From Treponema sp. (GTDB lineage Bacteria; Spirochaetota; Spirochaetia; Treponematales; Breznakiellaceae): DNA of 60,643 bases. The notes beneath the pieces are model-generated. The model was not told the DNA's origin. It made no database searches and saw only the letters and a list, made by a program, of their open reading frames with translations. Shown here piece after piece: positions 43,805 through 53,093 of this stretch; position 1 is the first letter of the stretch; each line of letters starts with the position of its first letter. The position numbers and the translations under genes are program-made. The stretch covers positions 1 to 60,643 of the forward strand of contig JAISNI010000001.1 of the NCBI GenBank assembly GCA_031276295.1, written 5' to 3'.

Positions 43805-46075
43805 TCAAAGTTGCGCCTTTAAAAACAGGCTTTTCCATCTCCACACGAGCGGCCCCTGCTTTATCCTTTGCAGGAGAATTTCCCTCAGAGCGTTAAAGTC
43901 CCCGTCGCCCACATTCCGGGCGATGAAGGCCCCCCAGGAAGATCTCTGCCGGTCAAACCAGAGATCAACATCCGGCAGGGTTAAAAGCCTCTCTTCGCTT
44001 TGATCCAAAACCATAAGAGCGGTAGAGAATCCTGCATCCCTGAATGCCCCTTCCAGAGTCTCTCTATCCCACGTCCAGGAAAGGCCACGGTCCCTGTCCG
44101 TAAAGAACAGATCCTCCGCTTCCCGCAATTTTTCCGTAAGGGTAGTTCCGGCGCCGCATTCCTCCCGTAGTATGCGGGATATACGTTCCCCCAGCAGGGG
44201 AGGGTTCTCCATGAGAACCACAGCCGCGCCGGGCGCAAGTAGCGATGCGGCCGCCGCCGCAAATTTACGGAACGCTTCGGACGGATCCTGCCGCACCCGC
44301 CTGAACGGGGATATGGCCAGGAGACGATCATACCGGGCGCAGGAGAAGAGTTTTTCCGCCTCAGCAGGATCGGGAATAAGGCCGTTCGGAAAAACGGCTA
44401 TGACCGGCTGTTCATCCTCGTCCAGGGTTGCCGCGTAACGGGCCAAGGCGCGGCGCGCTTCCTCGGTCTGTACCAGGGCCGCGCTTAGGCCCTCGGGGGC
44501 TTTCCGCAGGCTTTCCCACAGGAGGAGGCCGGTATCGGCTGCCGGCAGGAGGATTCGGTCGTGCCGGGCAATACCCGCCGCGGCCATGATCCTGTCGCGG
44601 CAGGCAAGGAGGAGCCTGCTCCGTCCCGATTCCAGCCGTTTAAACCAACCTTCCCTGCCCTTTGAAGAGCTTGACCAGGTAAGTATCTCCCCCGCGGTTG
44701 AAGGCTGAAAGGCCTCTTCCCCGCCGTCCGGCTTCAAATCCCCCAGGATAGCCGCCGTCTGAATCTCCCGTTTTTTCAGGACTTCTTCCCGGATTCTGCC
44801 TTCATAGCCAAGCCTGGAAGGGATATAGAAGGTCTTTCCCTTGAGGGCATCGGGCAGGTACTGCTGGGCCGCCCAGTGGTCGCGGTAGGCATGGGGATAG
44901 ATATAGTCCTGACCGTGGCCTAGACTGTCCCCGTCACGGCCGGCATCCCTCAGATGCCGGGGAACGTCGGCATCCTCCCGTTCCACCTCTTTGAGCGCGT
45001 CAAAAAAGGCCATCGCGGAGTTGGATTTGGGTGCCGCCGCCAGGTAGAGGCAGGCTTCCGCCAGGGGGAAATTCCCTTCGGGAAAGCCTATGCGGTCAAA
45101 GGCTTCGGCGCAGGATACCACTACGGACATTGCCTGCGGGTCGGCAAGGCCCACGTCTTCTCCCGCAAGGATGATCATACGCCTGAAAATAAAGCCGGGG
45201 TCTTCCCCCGCCCTGACCATCTTGGCAAGCCAGTACAGGGCGGCGTCGGGGTCGCTGCCCCGGACGCTTTTGATAAAGGCGCTTATCGTGTCGAAATGGT
45301 AATCGCCGTCCCGGTCGTAGAGCAGGGCGCGCCGCTGTATGCTTTCCTCCGCCGCTTCCAGGGATATAACAATTTCTTCACCGTCGGGAGGCGGCCAGGC
45401 GCAACTCGTTTCTACCGCAAGTTCCAGCGCGTTGAGGAGGCTCCTTGCGTCCCCGCCCGCCACTTCAACCAGGTGTTCCAGGGCGGCTTCTTCCATACGC
45501 ACCTTCCACCTGCCGTAGCCCCGTTCCCGGTCGGCAATGGTCCTTTCCGCCGCCTTCCTCATATCCGCGGCGGAGAGGGGTTTAAGCTGAAAAATACGGC
45601 TGCGGCTCACCAGGGCGCGGTTCACTTCAAAAAAAGGATTCTCGGTAGTAGCCCCCACAAGGATAATCACGCCGTTTTCTACCCAGGGAAGGAGGGCATC
45701 CTGCTGCGCCTTGTTCCAGCGGTGAACCTCGTCCACAAAGAGGATGGTCCGCTTGCCGTAGAGCCTGCGCCGTTCGTCGGCGCGGTCTATGGCCTCGCGT
45801 ATGTCTTTTATGCCGGAAAGGACCGCGTTGAGGGTCTCGAACGAGCTTCTGGTCGTATTTGCTATAACCCCGGCAAGACTTGTTTTACCGGTCCCCGGGG
45901 GGCCGTAGAAGATTACCGACGAAAGCCTGTCCGCCTGTATCGCCCTGCGCAAAAGCCTTCCCGGACCCACTATGTGGTCCTGCCCCAAAACATCGTCCAG
46001 CGTCCGGGGCCTCATCCTGTCCGCCAGGGGGCCCTCATGCGGAAGCGCCCCGTCAACGGTAAAAAGATCACTCAC
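43805..46075 (-). CDS. rarA: RarA/MgsA AAA+ protein fused to an uncharacterised C-terminal domain
   Basis: The product has 756 residues from GTG 46075. Residues 1-430 are a complete Rar[25 protein letters not shown], Walker [16 protein letters not shown], Walker [24 protein letters not shown], and the helical tetramerisation part through [32 protein letters not shown]. RarA acts at stalled replication forks. The remaining 300 or so residues are not part of ordinary RarA (about 440 residues). They have alternating strands and helices ([51 protein letters not shown]), suggestive of a Rossmann-like fold. This kind of fusion is known in spirochaetes but its function is not. Confidence 0.9.
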   Translation of the reverse strand: MSDLFTVDGALPHEGPLADRMRPRTLDDVLGQDHIVGPGRLLRRAIQADRLSSVIFYGPPGTGKTSLAGVIANTTRSSFETLNAVLSGIKDIREAIDRADERRRLYGKRTILFVDEVHRWNKAQQDALLPWVENGVIILVGATTENPFFEVNRALVSRSRIFQLKPLSAADMRKAAERTIADRERGYGRWKVRMEEAALEHLVEVAGGDARSLLNALELAVETSCAWPPPDGEEIVISLEAAEESIQRRALLYDRDGDYHFDTISAFIKSVRGSDPDAALYWLAKMVRAGEDPGFIFRRMIILAGEDVGLADPQAMSVVVSCAEAFDRIGFPEGNFPLAEACLYLAAAPKSNSAMAFFDALKEVEREDADVPRHLRDAGRDGDSLGHGQDYIYPHAYRDHWAAQQYLPDALKGKTFYIPSRLGYEGRIREEVLKKREIQTAAILGDLKPDGGEEAFQPSTAGEILTWSSSSKGREGWFKRLESGRSRLLLACRDRIMAAAGIARHDRILLPAADTGLLLWESLRKAPEGLSAALVQTEEARRALARYAATLDEDEQPVIAVFPNGLIPDPAEAEKLFSCARYDRLLAISPFRRVRQDPSEAFRKFAAAAASLLAPGAAVVLMENPPLLGERISRILREECGAGTTLTEKLREAEDLFFTDRDRGLSWTWDRETLEGAFRDAGFSTALMVLDQSEERLLTLPDVDLWFDRQRSSWGAFIARNVGDGDFNALREILLQRIKQGPLVWRWKSLFLKAQL

Positions 46076-46098
46076 CTGCCTTAATCCGCCGGTATAGG

Positions 46099-47181
46099 CT
46101 AATTTTCAGCGTTCCACTGCAAATCGCCGTTCCGCTCGCGGTATGACCACAATCCGTTTTTGTTGGTTCCCGCGAAAAGAATACCGGAAAAATGACGGAT
46201 AGAAACAATCGGGTGGGTTCCTATGCTGGAATGATACTGCCCGTAATTGTTGGTGGTTGACAGCGTACCCTGACCGGGTTGATGCGCGCTCAGCTTAGTG
46301 GTATCTAATTCCCCCTCGGTTGTTAGGATGATTTCACGGTATCCGTACTCGGTTGAAGACCCCTTCGCTCCCAGAAGCAGCAGAGCGGGCTTGTCATCCT
46401 TGTCCTCCCAAACCTCCATTGCCCCGGTACAGGTAAAATTCGATACTGGGGTAAAATTTGTAGAGGATAATGAATCATTATAGTACAGTGAATTTCTTCC
46501 GGCGGCTACGATACGGTTTCCAACCTTGATGATCCCTAGTATAGTACCATCTATAACCTTCTTTAGATTATCCAGGGATGATCCTACGGTATATATCCCG
46601 TCCGAACATGCAAGAAAATAGATGTCGCTACCTTCCACCGCGCCGTTCAACATTCCAATGCTGTTCGGGAAAGATTTCAAGTCGCCGCCTTCTTCATAAT
46701 AAAGAGTACCCGCACCAGGATTAGATCCCGCCCAGACAAATACCCGATCCCCGGCTGCGTAGACCTTCTGCATATAAGGAGTGGATACCACGTCCACCCA
46801 GCTTTCACCCGAGGCATACTTTTTCAATTTTGAGCCTGAGGGATCAATCCCGTCGAAGGTAAGCGCGTAGAGATGCGATGAGGTTGCCGCAAGACCCCGT
46901 ATGGTTCCGCCGGGATTTGGGGGCGGGGCGGTATCCCAACCGTCGTCCTTCTTATACTGGTGGATATTCCTTTTCCCCATAGTGGACACATAAAGGTTAT
47001 CATCCTTTACAACGATATCCGTTGTAAGCCCCTCAATGCGGGGTGGTATAGGGGCAACTTCATTTGAAATATTGTAGAAGATAGGGTCCTGGTTGCAGGA
47101 AACGAAAGCAAAACATACGAGAAGCAAGAAAAACAACGTCAGGTTTTTAACGGTAAGTCCATAGAAAGAGGATATTTTCAT
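46099..47181 (-). CDS. hypothetical lipoprotein, possibly beta-propeller
   Basis: The start chosen is ATG 47181; ATG 47190 is one alternative. The product has 360 residues. The leader ends FLLLVCFAFVSC (lipobox with Cys), giving a lipid-anchored envelope protein. The body has several repeated blocks of the type GLTTDIVVKDDNLYVSTMGKRNIHQYKKDD and GLAATSSHLYALTFDG, which suggests a propeller of short repeats. I recognise no named family. It follows the barrel gene after 1-10 nt, so the pair may act together in the outer membrane. Confidence 0.7.
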   Translation of the reverse strand: MKISSFYGLTVKNLTLFFLLLVCFAFVSCNQDPIFYNISNEVAPIPPRIEGLTTDIVVKDDNLYVSTMGKRNIHQYKKDDGWDTAPPPNPGGTIRGLAATSSHLYALTFDGIDPSGSKLKKYASGESWVDVVSTPYMQKVYAAGDRVFVWAGSNPGAGTLYYEEGGDLKSFPNSIGMLNGAVEGSDIYFLACSDGIYTVGSSLDNLKKVIDGTILGIIKVGNRIVAAGRNSLYYNDSLSSTNFTPVSNFTCTGAMEVWEDKDDKPALLLLGAKGSSTEYGYREIILTTEGELDTTKLSAHQPGQGTLSTTNNYGQYHSSIGTHPIVSIRHFSGILFAGTNKNGLWSYRERNGDLQWNAEN

Positions 47182-47191
47182 CGTTTGCATC

Positions 47192-47830
47192 CTAAAAATG
47201 ATAAGCTGCCGATAAGGTCAGTTCCAGAAAATTCCCGTACATACTCTCCCCCGATTTGGGCCATTGCGGGGTCCACCACCAGGCCGCATTCAGGCCGAAC
47301 GACCAATCCGGATTGAAACGGAAAAAAACGGAAGCCATAGGCTTGATGATAAGCCCGAAATACCCTTCTTCAATGTATCTCTGAGGGGCGCCGCCTATCA
47401 GGATAGAAAGGGGGAATTCAAAACGGCTGATGACAAATTGATAGCCTATCCTGAAGCCCATCGGAACCATAAAGAACATGTTTTTTGAAATGGTCGGGAC
47501 GAACATTCCCCCCAATTCCGCGCCGACAAAAATACGGGAAGTTAAAAAATACTGGAACGAGAGGAACCCCGTACCGCCGAAGCCTACATTACTCGTGATT
47601 TTTCCTGAATCATTGAAGAAAACGGTTGGGAAAATCATACCCGCGCTTATACAGAAGGTACGATCCCCCGCGGAATATATCGAGGGCATACTGCCGGACC
47701 AATCCGATTCAATGGGTATATCGGTACCCTCTTCAGGCTCCTCTTCTTCCTCCTCCTCCTGCGCCCTCAGGGGTAGTATAATCACCGCCAATAAAACCAA
47801 CACAAGAAAAGGGAAACCCCTCCGCTTCAT
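47192..47830 (-). CDS. hypothetical outer-membrane barrel protein
   Basis: The product has 212 residues. A signal peptide (MKRRGFPFLVLVLLAVIILPLRAQ) is followed by a run of Glu (EEEEEEEPEEGTDIP) and then alternating aromatic strands typical of a small beta-barrel (FCISAGMIFPTVFFNDSG, FGGTGFLSFQYFLTSRIFVGAELGG), ending LTLSAAYHF with a C-terminal Phe. It is the first gene of a two-gene unit with the lipoprotein at 46099. Function unknown. Confidence 0.72.
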   Translation of the reverse strand: MKRRGFPFLVLVLLAVIILPLRAQEEEEEEEPEEGTDIPIESDWSGSMPSIYSAGDRTFCISAGMIFPTVFFNDSGKITSNVGFGGTGFLSFQYFLTSRIFVGAELGGMFVPTISKNMFFMVPMGFRIGYQFVISRFEFPLSILIGGAPQRYIEEGYFGLIIKPMASVFFRFNPDWSFGLNAAWWWTPQWPKSGESMYGNFLELTLSAAYHF

Positions 47831-47889
47831 TATAACTCCTCTGATATCATCGGTATTTTACACGGGGGTATTTTATACACCCCTTTTTT

Positions 47890-47918
47890 ACTATATCGCT
47901 ATATTTATAAAAATACAA
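47890..47918 (-). promoter_or_regulatory. sigma-70 promoter of the barrel-lipoprotein pair
   Basis: TTGTAT (47918-47913), a 17-bp spacer and TATAGT (47895-47890) on the minus strand. A GGGGTGTATAAAATACCCC hairpin lies just downstream at about 47865-47884, in the leader. Confidence 0.5.
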
Positions 47919-47972
47919 CAGTTTATGGGCGGCAAGAGTTACTATACCTTTTTATAAAAATTTCCGGGCGCA

Positions 47973-47989
47973 GTGCCAGGCACCGTTTC
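47973..47989. repeat. GTGCCAGGCACCGTTTC motif, left copy
   Basis: A 17-bp motif containing the palindrome GTGCCAGGCAC. It overlaps the stop codon of the caspase-like gene. The same motif with one difference lies at 53066-53082, in the same orientation, at the other side of the cassette. Confidence 0.6.
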
Positions 47990-49652
47990 ACTTCAAATCC
48001 GCCACGACAAAGTTCACATACCCTTCCGGCGTAGCGGTAATAGGCTGCTGTAGGCCCTTGGCCAGTAGTGGAACCGTTTCCGATACATAGGCGTCCAGTT
48101 CTTTTATCGTTACCGCCCCGTCCTGGATCAGGTCCGCCGCCCCTTTCATGCCCTGGATAATGGCATAGGTAAATATGCCGTGTTCGAACTCAGGGATTTC
48201 CTGGGACAACTGGTTTCCGCGGCTGGCGGTTAAAATGACGGTGCTGTTGTCCTGCAATGCCCGGACCAACTGGTTGTTGTCCGCTCCCCGTGTCTTTCTG
48301 CCGCTGACCCCTTCGGAGTGGCAGGAGTCGATAAATACCAGTTTTTGCCCCGGCACCTCCAGCACCTCCTGAATCTCCCGGTACGAAATTGCCTTTGACC
48401 GCCGGATGGAGCCGTCCGCGTTAAAAGCGGCGTCGGAGGGCATCAGGTAATAATTCCCGCCGTCATCGTTCATGCCGTGCCCGGCGATAAAGAGCAGCAC
48501 CACGTCCCGCTGGCCCGCGTTTTTCAGATACGAAAAATTGTCGATGATGTTATCTTTGGTGGGAGCAAGCGCCCCGTCCGCGATAAGCAGGCTGTTCACC
48601 TTGCGGTAGAGTTTTCCTTCCTGGGTCTTGAACACCGCTATGATTTCTTTCGCGTCGTTTACCGCGTAGTTTAAATCGGTAAGCTGCCGGGCGTCATAGC
48701 GGTTTATGCCGATGGATAGAATCCAGAGGTTGGGGAGGATGTCTTGCCGCGCCGCCTGGTACCGCACCTCTATGCTGTCCCGTCCTTCCGAATAGGCATT
48801 GGCGGCGATTACCTCGATGCGGTTCGGGCCGGGGTCCAGCGTCAGGGGCAGCACAAACTCCAGGCGGTTTTGATTTTGTGCCGGCCGTATGCCCGTGGCT
48901 TCCAGGTCCCCGCCCCGGGCGCCGCTGATACCGTTCAGGGCGTCGCCGCCTACGAGCCTGCCGTTCACCAAAAACTTGACGCTTTTTACGGGCTGTTTTT
49001 GGTCCTCTATGACGACCGAAAGGTTTACCTGCCCCGCCGCTAGTGCCGCCCCGTTTTCCGGGCTGCGGATCACCACCACCGGCGGCGCGAAGGATGCGGC
49101 GTCCTGGATGTTTGCCGCGATATGGGCAGGATCGGGCCCGCCCTGGAGCCGGGCCTCCACGATCTGCGACCGGTAGAAGGTGGAGCGGTATTGGTCTATG
49201 CCGTAAACGCTATTCCCCACCCGGACGTTGAGGTGTATGTCGCCGTTGGGGGAGGCGTTATAGTAGCCGTCCGGGGTGATGACGACCCACTCGCCGTCGG
49301 TAAAGCTAATGAATTGGGTGATTTCCCTGCCCGTGGCGGCGTCCCAGAGTTTCAGGGTGTTATCCCAGGAGCCGGACACGATGGTCCTGCCGTCGGGGCT
49401 AAAGGCTGCGGAGCTTACATAGTATGAATGACCCGAGAGGGTGCGGATTTCCCTGCCCGTGGCCGCGTCCCAGAGTTTCAGGGTGGTATCAGAGGAGCCG
49501 GACACGATGGTCCTGCCGTCGGGGCTAAAGGCTGCGGAGTTTACCCCGGATGAATGACCCAACTGCGGAAACACCGCCACATCCTGGGCCGCCGCGTGAA
49601 AGCACATTCCGCCAAACAACAAAGCCGCCAACATTACACGGAACTTTTTCAT
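47988..49652 (-). CDS. secreted caspase-like peptidase (C14) with two WD40 repeats
   Basis: The product has 554 residues with a signal peptide ending HAAAQ. Residues about 30-115 are two nearly identical WD40 units (SAAFSPDGRTIVSGSSDTTLKLWDAATGREI), encoded by a 126-bp tandem DNA repeat. A linker with Ig-like strands follows (PPVVVIRSPENGAALAAGQVNLSVVI). The C-terminal half is a caspase/metacaspase fold: NLWILSIGINRYDARQLTDLNYAVNDAKEI, catalytic His in LFIAGHGMNDDGG, catalytic Cys in KLVFIDSCHSEGVSG. It should be exported and cleave proteins in the envelope or outside. Two WD units cannot close a propeller alone. Last gene of a three-gene cassette with two LPP20-type proteins; GAGGTGAA precedes the ATG. 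Confidence 0.88.
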   Translation of the reverse strand: MKKFRVMLAALLFGGMCFHAAAQDVAVFPQLGHSSGVNSAAFSPDGRTIVSGSSDTTLKLWDAATGREIRTLSGHSYYVSSAAFSPDGRTIVSGSWDNTLKLWDAATGREITQFISFTDGEWVVITPDGYYNASPNGDIHLNVRVGNSVYGIDQYRSTFYRSQIVEARLQGGPDPAHIAANIQDAASFAPPVVVIRSPENGAALAAGQVNLSVVIEDQKQPVKSVKFLVNGRLVGGDALNGISGARGGDLEATGIRPAQNQNRLEFVLPLTLDPGPNRIEVIAANAYSEGRDSIEVRYQAARQDILPNLWILSIGINRYDARQLTDLNYAVNDAKEIIAVFKTQEGKLYRKVNSLLIADGALAPTKDNIIDNFSYLKNAGQRDVVLLFIAGHGMNDDGGNYYLMPSDAAFNADGSIRRSKAISYREIQEVLEVPGQKLVFIDSCHSEGVSGRKTRGADNNQLVRALQDNSTVILTASRGNQLSQEIPEFEHGIFTYAIIQGMKGAADLIQDGAVTIKELDAYVSETVPLLAKGLQQPITATPEGYVNFVVADLK

Positions 49653-49673
49653 CGTTTCACCTCTTTACCTTCT

Positions 49674-52112
49674 TTAGCTCCCGCCAAAATAATTCTTTAC
49701 TTCGGTTTCAATCAACGATTGGGGAACAAGCGGCGGTTTTTCCGTTATGGTAACGTTCACCACACCGGCTACCCGGTACTGCCCCGCAATGCCGCCGGCC
49801 CGGAAACTGCCCTGTTGTTCATTGCCGTTAAACGTACCGCCCTTGCGCTCAACGCCGCTCCTCACCGCCGCTACCGCCCTGCCTATGTCCCCGGGCCGGG
49901 CAAAAGAAAAGCTAAAGCCCTGCCCCCGTGTCCGCACGCCGCCGCTCAAGCTGTCAAGGTAATACACCGCAAAGCGGATCGTATCCGGCTTGTCCCGGGG
50001 CACGCGGTAACTGGTCCGGACCTTGTTCAGGATGCCGCAGCCGCTTGTTTCGCCGCCCTCAAAAAATCCCCCGTGCGGTACTATGCCGCCCCGCATGGTT
50101 TGGACCGCCTCCGCCATGTTTTCCGGCCTTGCGTACTCGTATTCCTCATGGGGTTTTAAAAGGGTAATCGAATAACGCGCTTCCCCTTCGCCCGTAAAAC
50201 GGATGGGCCGCGCCGGCGCTTCAATATCGCCGCCCCGGCTCCCCGCAATCGCTTTCCTCAGGGATTCCGCCGTATACGCCGCCCAGGGCGCGATATACTC
50301 TTTCTCTATATCCGCAAACTGGCCGGCCGAGGCTGCGATAAGGATGGTCTCCGTCCCGTAAGGCTCGTAGAGCATATAGGCCGCGCTTTCAAAAACAGAA
50401 CGGGGCACGTTCGCCCGCAGGTAGTTGTTCTTGTCGGAGCTGTTGGGGTAGATCATTTTCATTTGGTTGTTCACGTCAATGTGTATAATTTTAAAATAAC
50501 AGTCCCGGTCCGCCATCACCGTCATCTTGAGGGGGTCCCGGTGCATATAGGTGCGGCTTTCCGAATCGAACCACGCCTGTATATGTATGCCCCGGGCCGC
50601 CGGGGTTTGTGCGTCCGCTTCCCCGTCCCCGGCAAGAACCGCCAGCACCGCGTCCAGATCGTCGATATTCTTCGGCTTTTCAGGCTCAACGGCGATTCCC
50701 CACCGCTCCAGTTCCGCCGGGGACAGGGAAAAAATCTGCGAACCTGTTCCCTCCCCCTCGGGCGTGGATAATTCAAGGGTAACGTCCACCCGGTCGTTCC
50801 GCCGGGAAAAAAAACCGGTCAGGGCCGCCCGGTTATCGGCGCTCCCCGTAACAACCCGGTATTTCCGGTCCCGGTTGTTTTTCGCGTAGTGGGTTACCTT
50901 TTCCGTCAGATAGACCGATAAGCCCGTGGGTATGTCGGTCCCGGTCATGGTAAAAGGCCCGATAAGGGTTTCGGTCTGGGCTTCCAGCCCCGCCGCCAAA
51001 ACGTCTACCGCCCGTTTGATACCGGCCTCCATGGCCTCGGGCGTCGTCAGTACGACGTTCAGGGGGGTAACTTCAAAGGTAAAACCCGCGCCGGTGTTTT
51101 TCGCGATGCCCCCGGTCAGTTCGGAAAGCAAAATTTCTATCGTTACGTTGTATGCTCCGGGTGTAAGGTTCCGAATCTGCAAATTGTACGGATCGCCGCT
51201 TGAGGTGTTAAAAGGATAGGTAATATCACCGCCTGTACCAAAAAGACTCGCCCTGCAATCCAGCAATCCCGTATCCGGCAGTATTGACGACTTTAGCCTA
51301 ATCGGGGTGTTGAGGGTTTCGGTTTCCTGAATTGTCCGGGCGGGCGCAGGTTCAACGCTCACCCTGTTTGCCAGTTCGCTGATCCTGAGCCGGGCATACT
51401 CGAAAAGGCCCGTCCGTCCGTCCGGGCTTTCGTAGTACGCCGTTATCCTGTGCAGCGGGTTTTGTTCCAGCGCCTTGACGACCAGGGCGTATCCTTCCAG
51501 TGCGGCCTTGAGCGTGGTGTTTTGCGGCAGCAGGTTCGTATACCGGGCAGAAATATTTTTGGCGAAATTGGCAATATCTTCTTCGGCTTTTTGCCGGGGA
51601 ATCTGGCAAAGGGTATACGCCACGTATTCTTCTTTGTTATCGCCGTTGAGCCATACTTCGGTGTAATATTTGACCGTGCCCACCTCCGTTACGATGTGCT
51701 GCGCGAAATTTTTAATCTGATCCTCGCGGTTCACAAAACTTTCAAGCGTATCTCTGGTATTGCCGCTGATGCCGGATCGGGCAACGGCCCGGCTTTCGAT
51801 AAATTCGCCGTAAAACTTCAACACCTGGTTTCGCGCGTTTTCGCGGGCATCGTCCCGTGCGTTTGCCGCCGTGCCGTAGGGCTGCGACGTTCCGACAAAA
51901 AAGAATTCGGTCTCGCTCTGGGGTACTTCTCCCACCCATTCCGGTTTTTTGCCAGGCTCGCTACGCAGTAAAATTTTTGCTTCCTGCCTCGGAACCGGCT
52001 CTTTTTCTTTTTTACCGCCGGCATAGAGCGTTGATTGCGCGAAGGGGTACACGAAAAACAAAGCGTATAACAGGAGCGCCGCAGCGCCCCTGTGTGCGGG
52101 CCTGGCCTTCAT
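49674..52112 (-). CDS. LPP20/DUF4384-type envelope protein
   Basis: The product has 812 residues with an exported N-terminus (GAAALLLYALFFVYPFAQSTLYAGGKKEKE). Residues about 45-200 resemble LPP20-type domains (KPEWVGEVPQSETEFFFVGTSQPYGTAANARDDARENARNQVLKFYG). A central stretch near 525-620 fits DUF4384 (DPLKMTVMADRDCYFKIIHIDVNNQMKMIYPN, then YEPYGTETILIAAS). Two related C-terminal segments (MAEAVQTMRGGIVPHGGFFEGG and IGRAVAAVRSGVERKGGTFNGN) look like an internal duplication. It lies between the small LPP20 lipoprotein (2 nt gap) and the caspase-like gene (21 nt gap). DUF4384 proteins are often neighbours of caspase-like peptidases, so a shared pathway is plausible. Confidence 0.75.
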   Translation of the reverse strand: MKARPAHRGAAALLLYALFFVYPFAQSTLYAGGKKEKEPVPRQEAKILLRSEPGKKPEWVGEVPQSETEFFFVGTSQPYGTAANARDDARENARNQVLKFYGEFIESRAVARSGISGNTRDTLESFVNREDQIKNFAQHIVTEVGTVKYYTEVWLNGDNKEEYVAYTLCQIPRQKAEEDIANFAKNISARYTNLLPQNTTLKAALEGYALVVKALEQNPLHRITAYYESPDGRTGLFEYARLRISELANRVSVEPAPARTIQETETLNTPIRLKSSILPDTGLLDCRASLFGTGGDITYPFNTSSGDPYNLQIRNLTPGAYNVTIEILLSELTGGIAKNTGAGFTFEVTPLNVVLTTPEAMEAGIKRAVDVLAAGLEAQTETLIGPFTMTGTDIPTGLSVYLTEKVTHYAKNNRDRKYRVVTGSADNRAALTGFFSRRNDRVDVTLELSTPEGEGTGSQIFSLSPAELERWGIAVEPEKPKNIDDLDAVLAVLAGDGEADAQTPAARGIHIQAWFDSESRTYMHRDPLKMTVMADRDCYFKIIHIDVNNQMKMIYPNSSDKNNYLRANVPRSVFESAAYMLYEPYGTETILIAASAGQFADIEKEYIAPWAAYTAESLRKAIAGSRGGDIEAPARPIRFTGEGEARYSITLLKPHEEYEYARPENMAEAVQTMRGGIVPHGGFFEGGETSGCGILNKVRTSYRVPRDKPDTIRFAVYYLDSLSGGVRTRGQGFSFSFARPGDIGRAVAAVRSGVERKGGTFNGNEQQGSFRAGGIAGQYRVAGVVNVTITEKPPLVPQSLIETEVKNYFGGS

Positions 52113-52114
52113 GC

Positions 52115-52786
52115 TTAGAACCCCAGTTTAGAGCTTAAATTACCTCCGAAAAACTCGGCGGCTTTTTCCAACTGCTGCTTTCGCGCCGCGTCCTGTTCGT
52201 CGGCCGCTTTCTTCGCATAGTCCGCCGCTTGTTCCTGCCCGTAGTTGTCGATCACCCTCCGTACCAGCGCCTTATCCACTTCCATAAGCACATACACTTC
52301 AAAGGCTTCCCGGTTTGTGCCGTCCAGATACACCAGGGTGTAATAACTGCGGGGCGCTAAAGCCTGGGCCACATTCTGCGCGATTCGTTCATTCAGTTGC
52401 TGCCCGGCAATTTGCGGGGCCAGTACGTCGCTGGTAATGCCGTAGGTAGCGGCGTGTGTCCGGGCCTGGTTCACCATCAGGGTTCCGTAGTAATCAACCA
52501 ACTGGGTCCGGCCGTTTTCCTCCGCGTAATACCTCGCCCCGGTGTTACCGGTAGCGGTAGCGTAACGCCCCGCCGACCCGACAAAACTCAAGACGGTAGG
52601 GGAATTCGGCAGAGTATCCACCCACTCCGGCCGTTGTTCAGGTTCCGTCCTGATAGGTTTTGATTGTTCAATCGCCGCGTTCCGTGCCGAGCTATTCATT
52701 GTTGCTTCCGCCTGGCTTGCGCAGCCCGTAACCGCCGCGGCAATCATCATTGCCGCCATCACCTTCGCCATTTCTTTTGCCTTCAT
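52115..52786 (-). CDS. LPP20-type lipoprotein
   Basis: The start is ATG 52786 (MKAKEMAKVMAAMMIAAAVTGC) with GGAGG 9 nt upstream; the longer frame to 52858 is rejected. The product has 223 residues. The lipobox VTGC gives a lipid anchor. The body has RPEWVDTLPNSPTVLSFVGSAGRYATATGNTGARYYAEENGRTQLVDYYGT, the same LPP20 pattern as the next protein, and a charged helical end (YAKKAADEQDAARKQQLEKAAEFFGG). It begins the cassette. Confidence 0.78.
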   Translation of the reverse strand: MKAKEMAKVMAAMMIAAAVTGCASQAEATMNSSARNAAIEQSKPIRTEPEQRPEWVDTLPNSPTVLSFVGSAGRYATATGNTGARYYAEENGRTQLVDYYGTLMVNQARTHAATYGITSDVLAPQIAGQQLNERIAQNVAQALAPRSYYTLVYLDGTNREAFEVYVLMEVDKALVRRVIDNYGQEQAADYAKKAADEQDAARKQQLEKAAEFFGGNLSSKLGF

Positions 52787-52853
52787 TTCAACTATTCCTC
52801 CGATATATTTTTCCGCCGCATACACGGCGTTTAGAAACCACACGCAGACAACA

Positions 52854-52890
52854 AACAAAAAAACCCCGGCCGCTGTTGCTGCCGGGGTTT
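52854..52890 (-). terminator. rho-independent terminator upstream of the LPP20 cassette
   Basis: On the minus strand, AAACCCCGGC pairs with GCCGGGGTTT around a short loop, followed by TTTTTTG. It lies about 200 nt after the stop of the 53094 gene and 68 nt before the LPP20 start, so it separates the two units. Confidence 0.75.
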
Positions 52891-53065
52891 GAGGTATAAG
52901 AAAGTAAATCGGAAATGATGATCGGAGGGGAGGGGGGTAAACGGATATTTAGAGGCTAACACCCCCGAAGGGCTACAAGGCGAGAAACCAACATTAAAAG
53001 CGCCTTTTAAAACTTGCATTAATACTATTCTATCCGTGTCTTTAAACACTGTCAAGGGAAAAAGA

Positions 53066-53082
53066 GTGCCTGGCACCGTTTC
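53066..53082. repeat. GTGCCTGGCACCGTTTC motif, right copy
   Basis: One base differs from the copy at 47973-47989 and the orientation is the same. It lies 12 nt from the stop of the 53094 gene and on the far side of the caspase/LPP20 cassette. Confidence 0.6.
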
Positions 53083-53093
53083 GCGTCCGGGGC

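Noticed and set aside
44954-46084. 376-codon open frame antisense to rarA
   Set aside because: It mirrors the AAA+ coding strand, has shadow-frame composition and lacks a Shine-Dalgarno.
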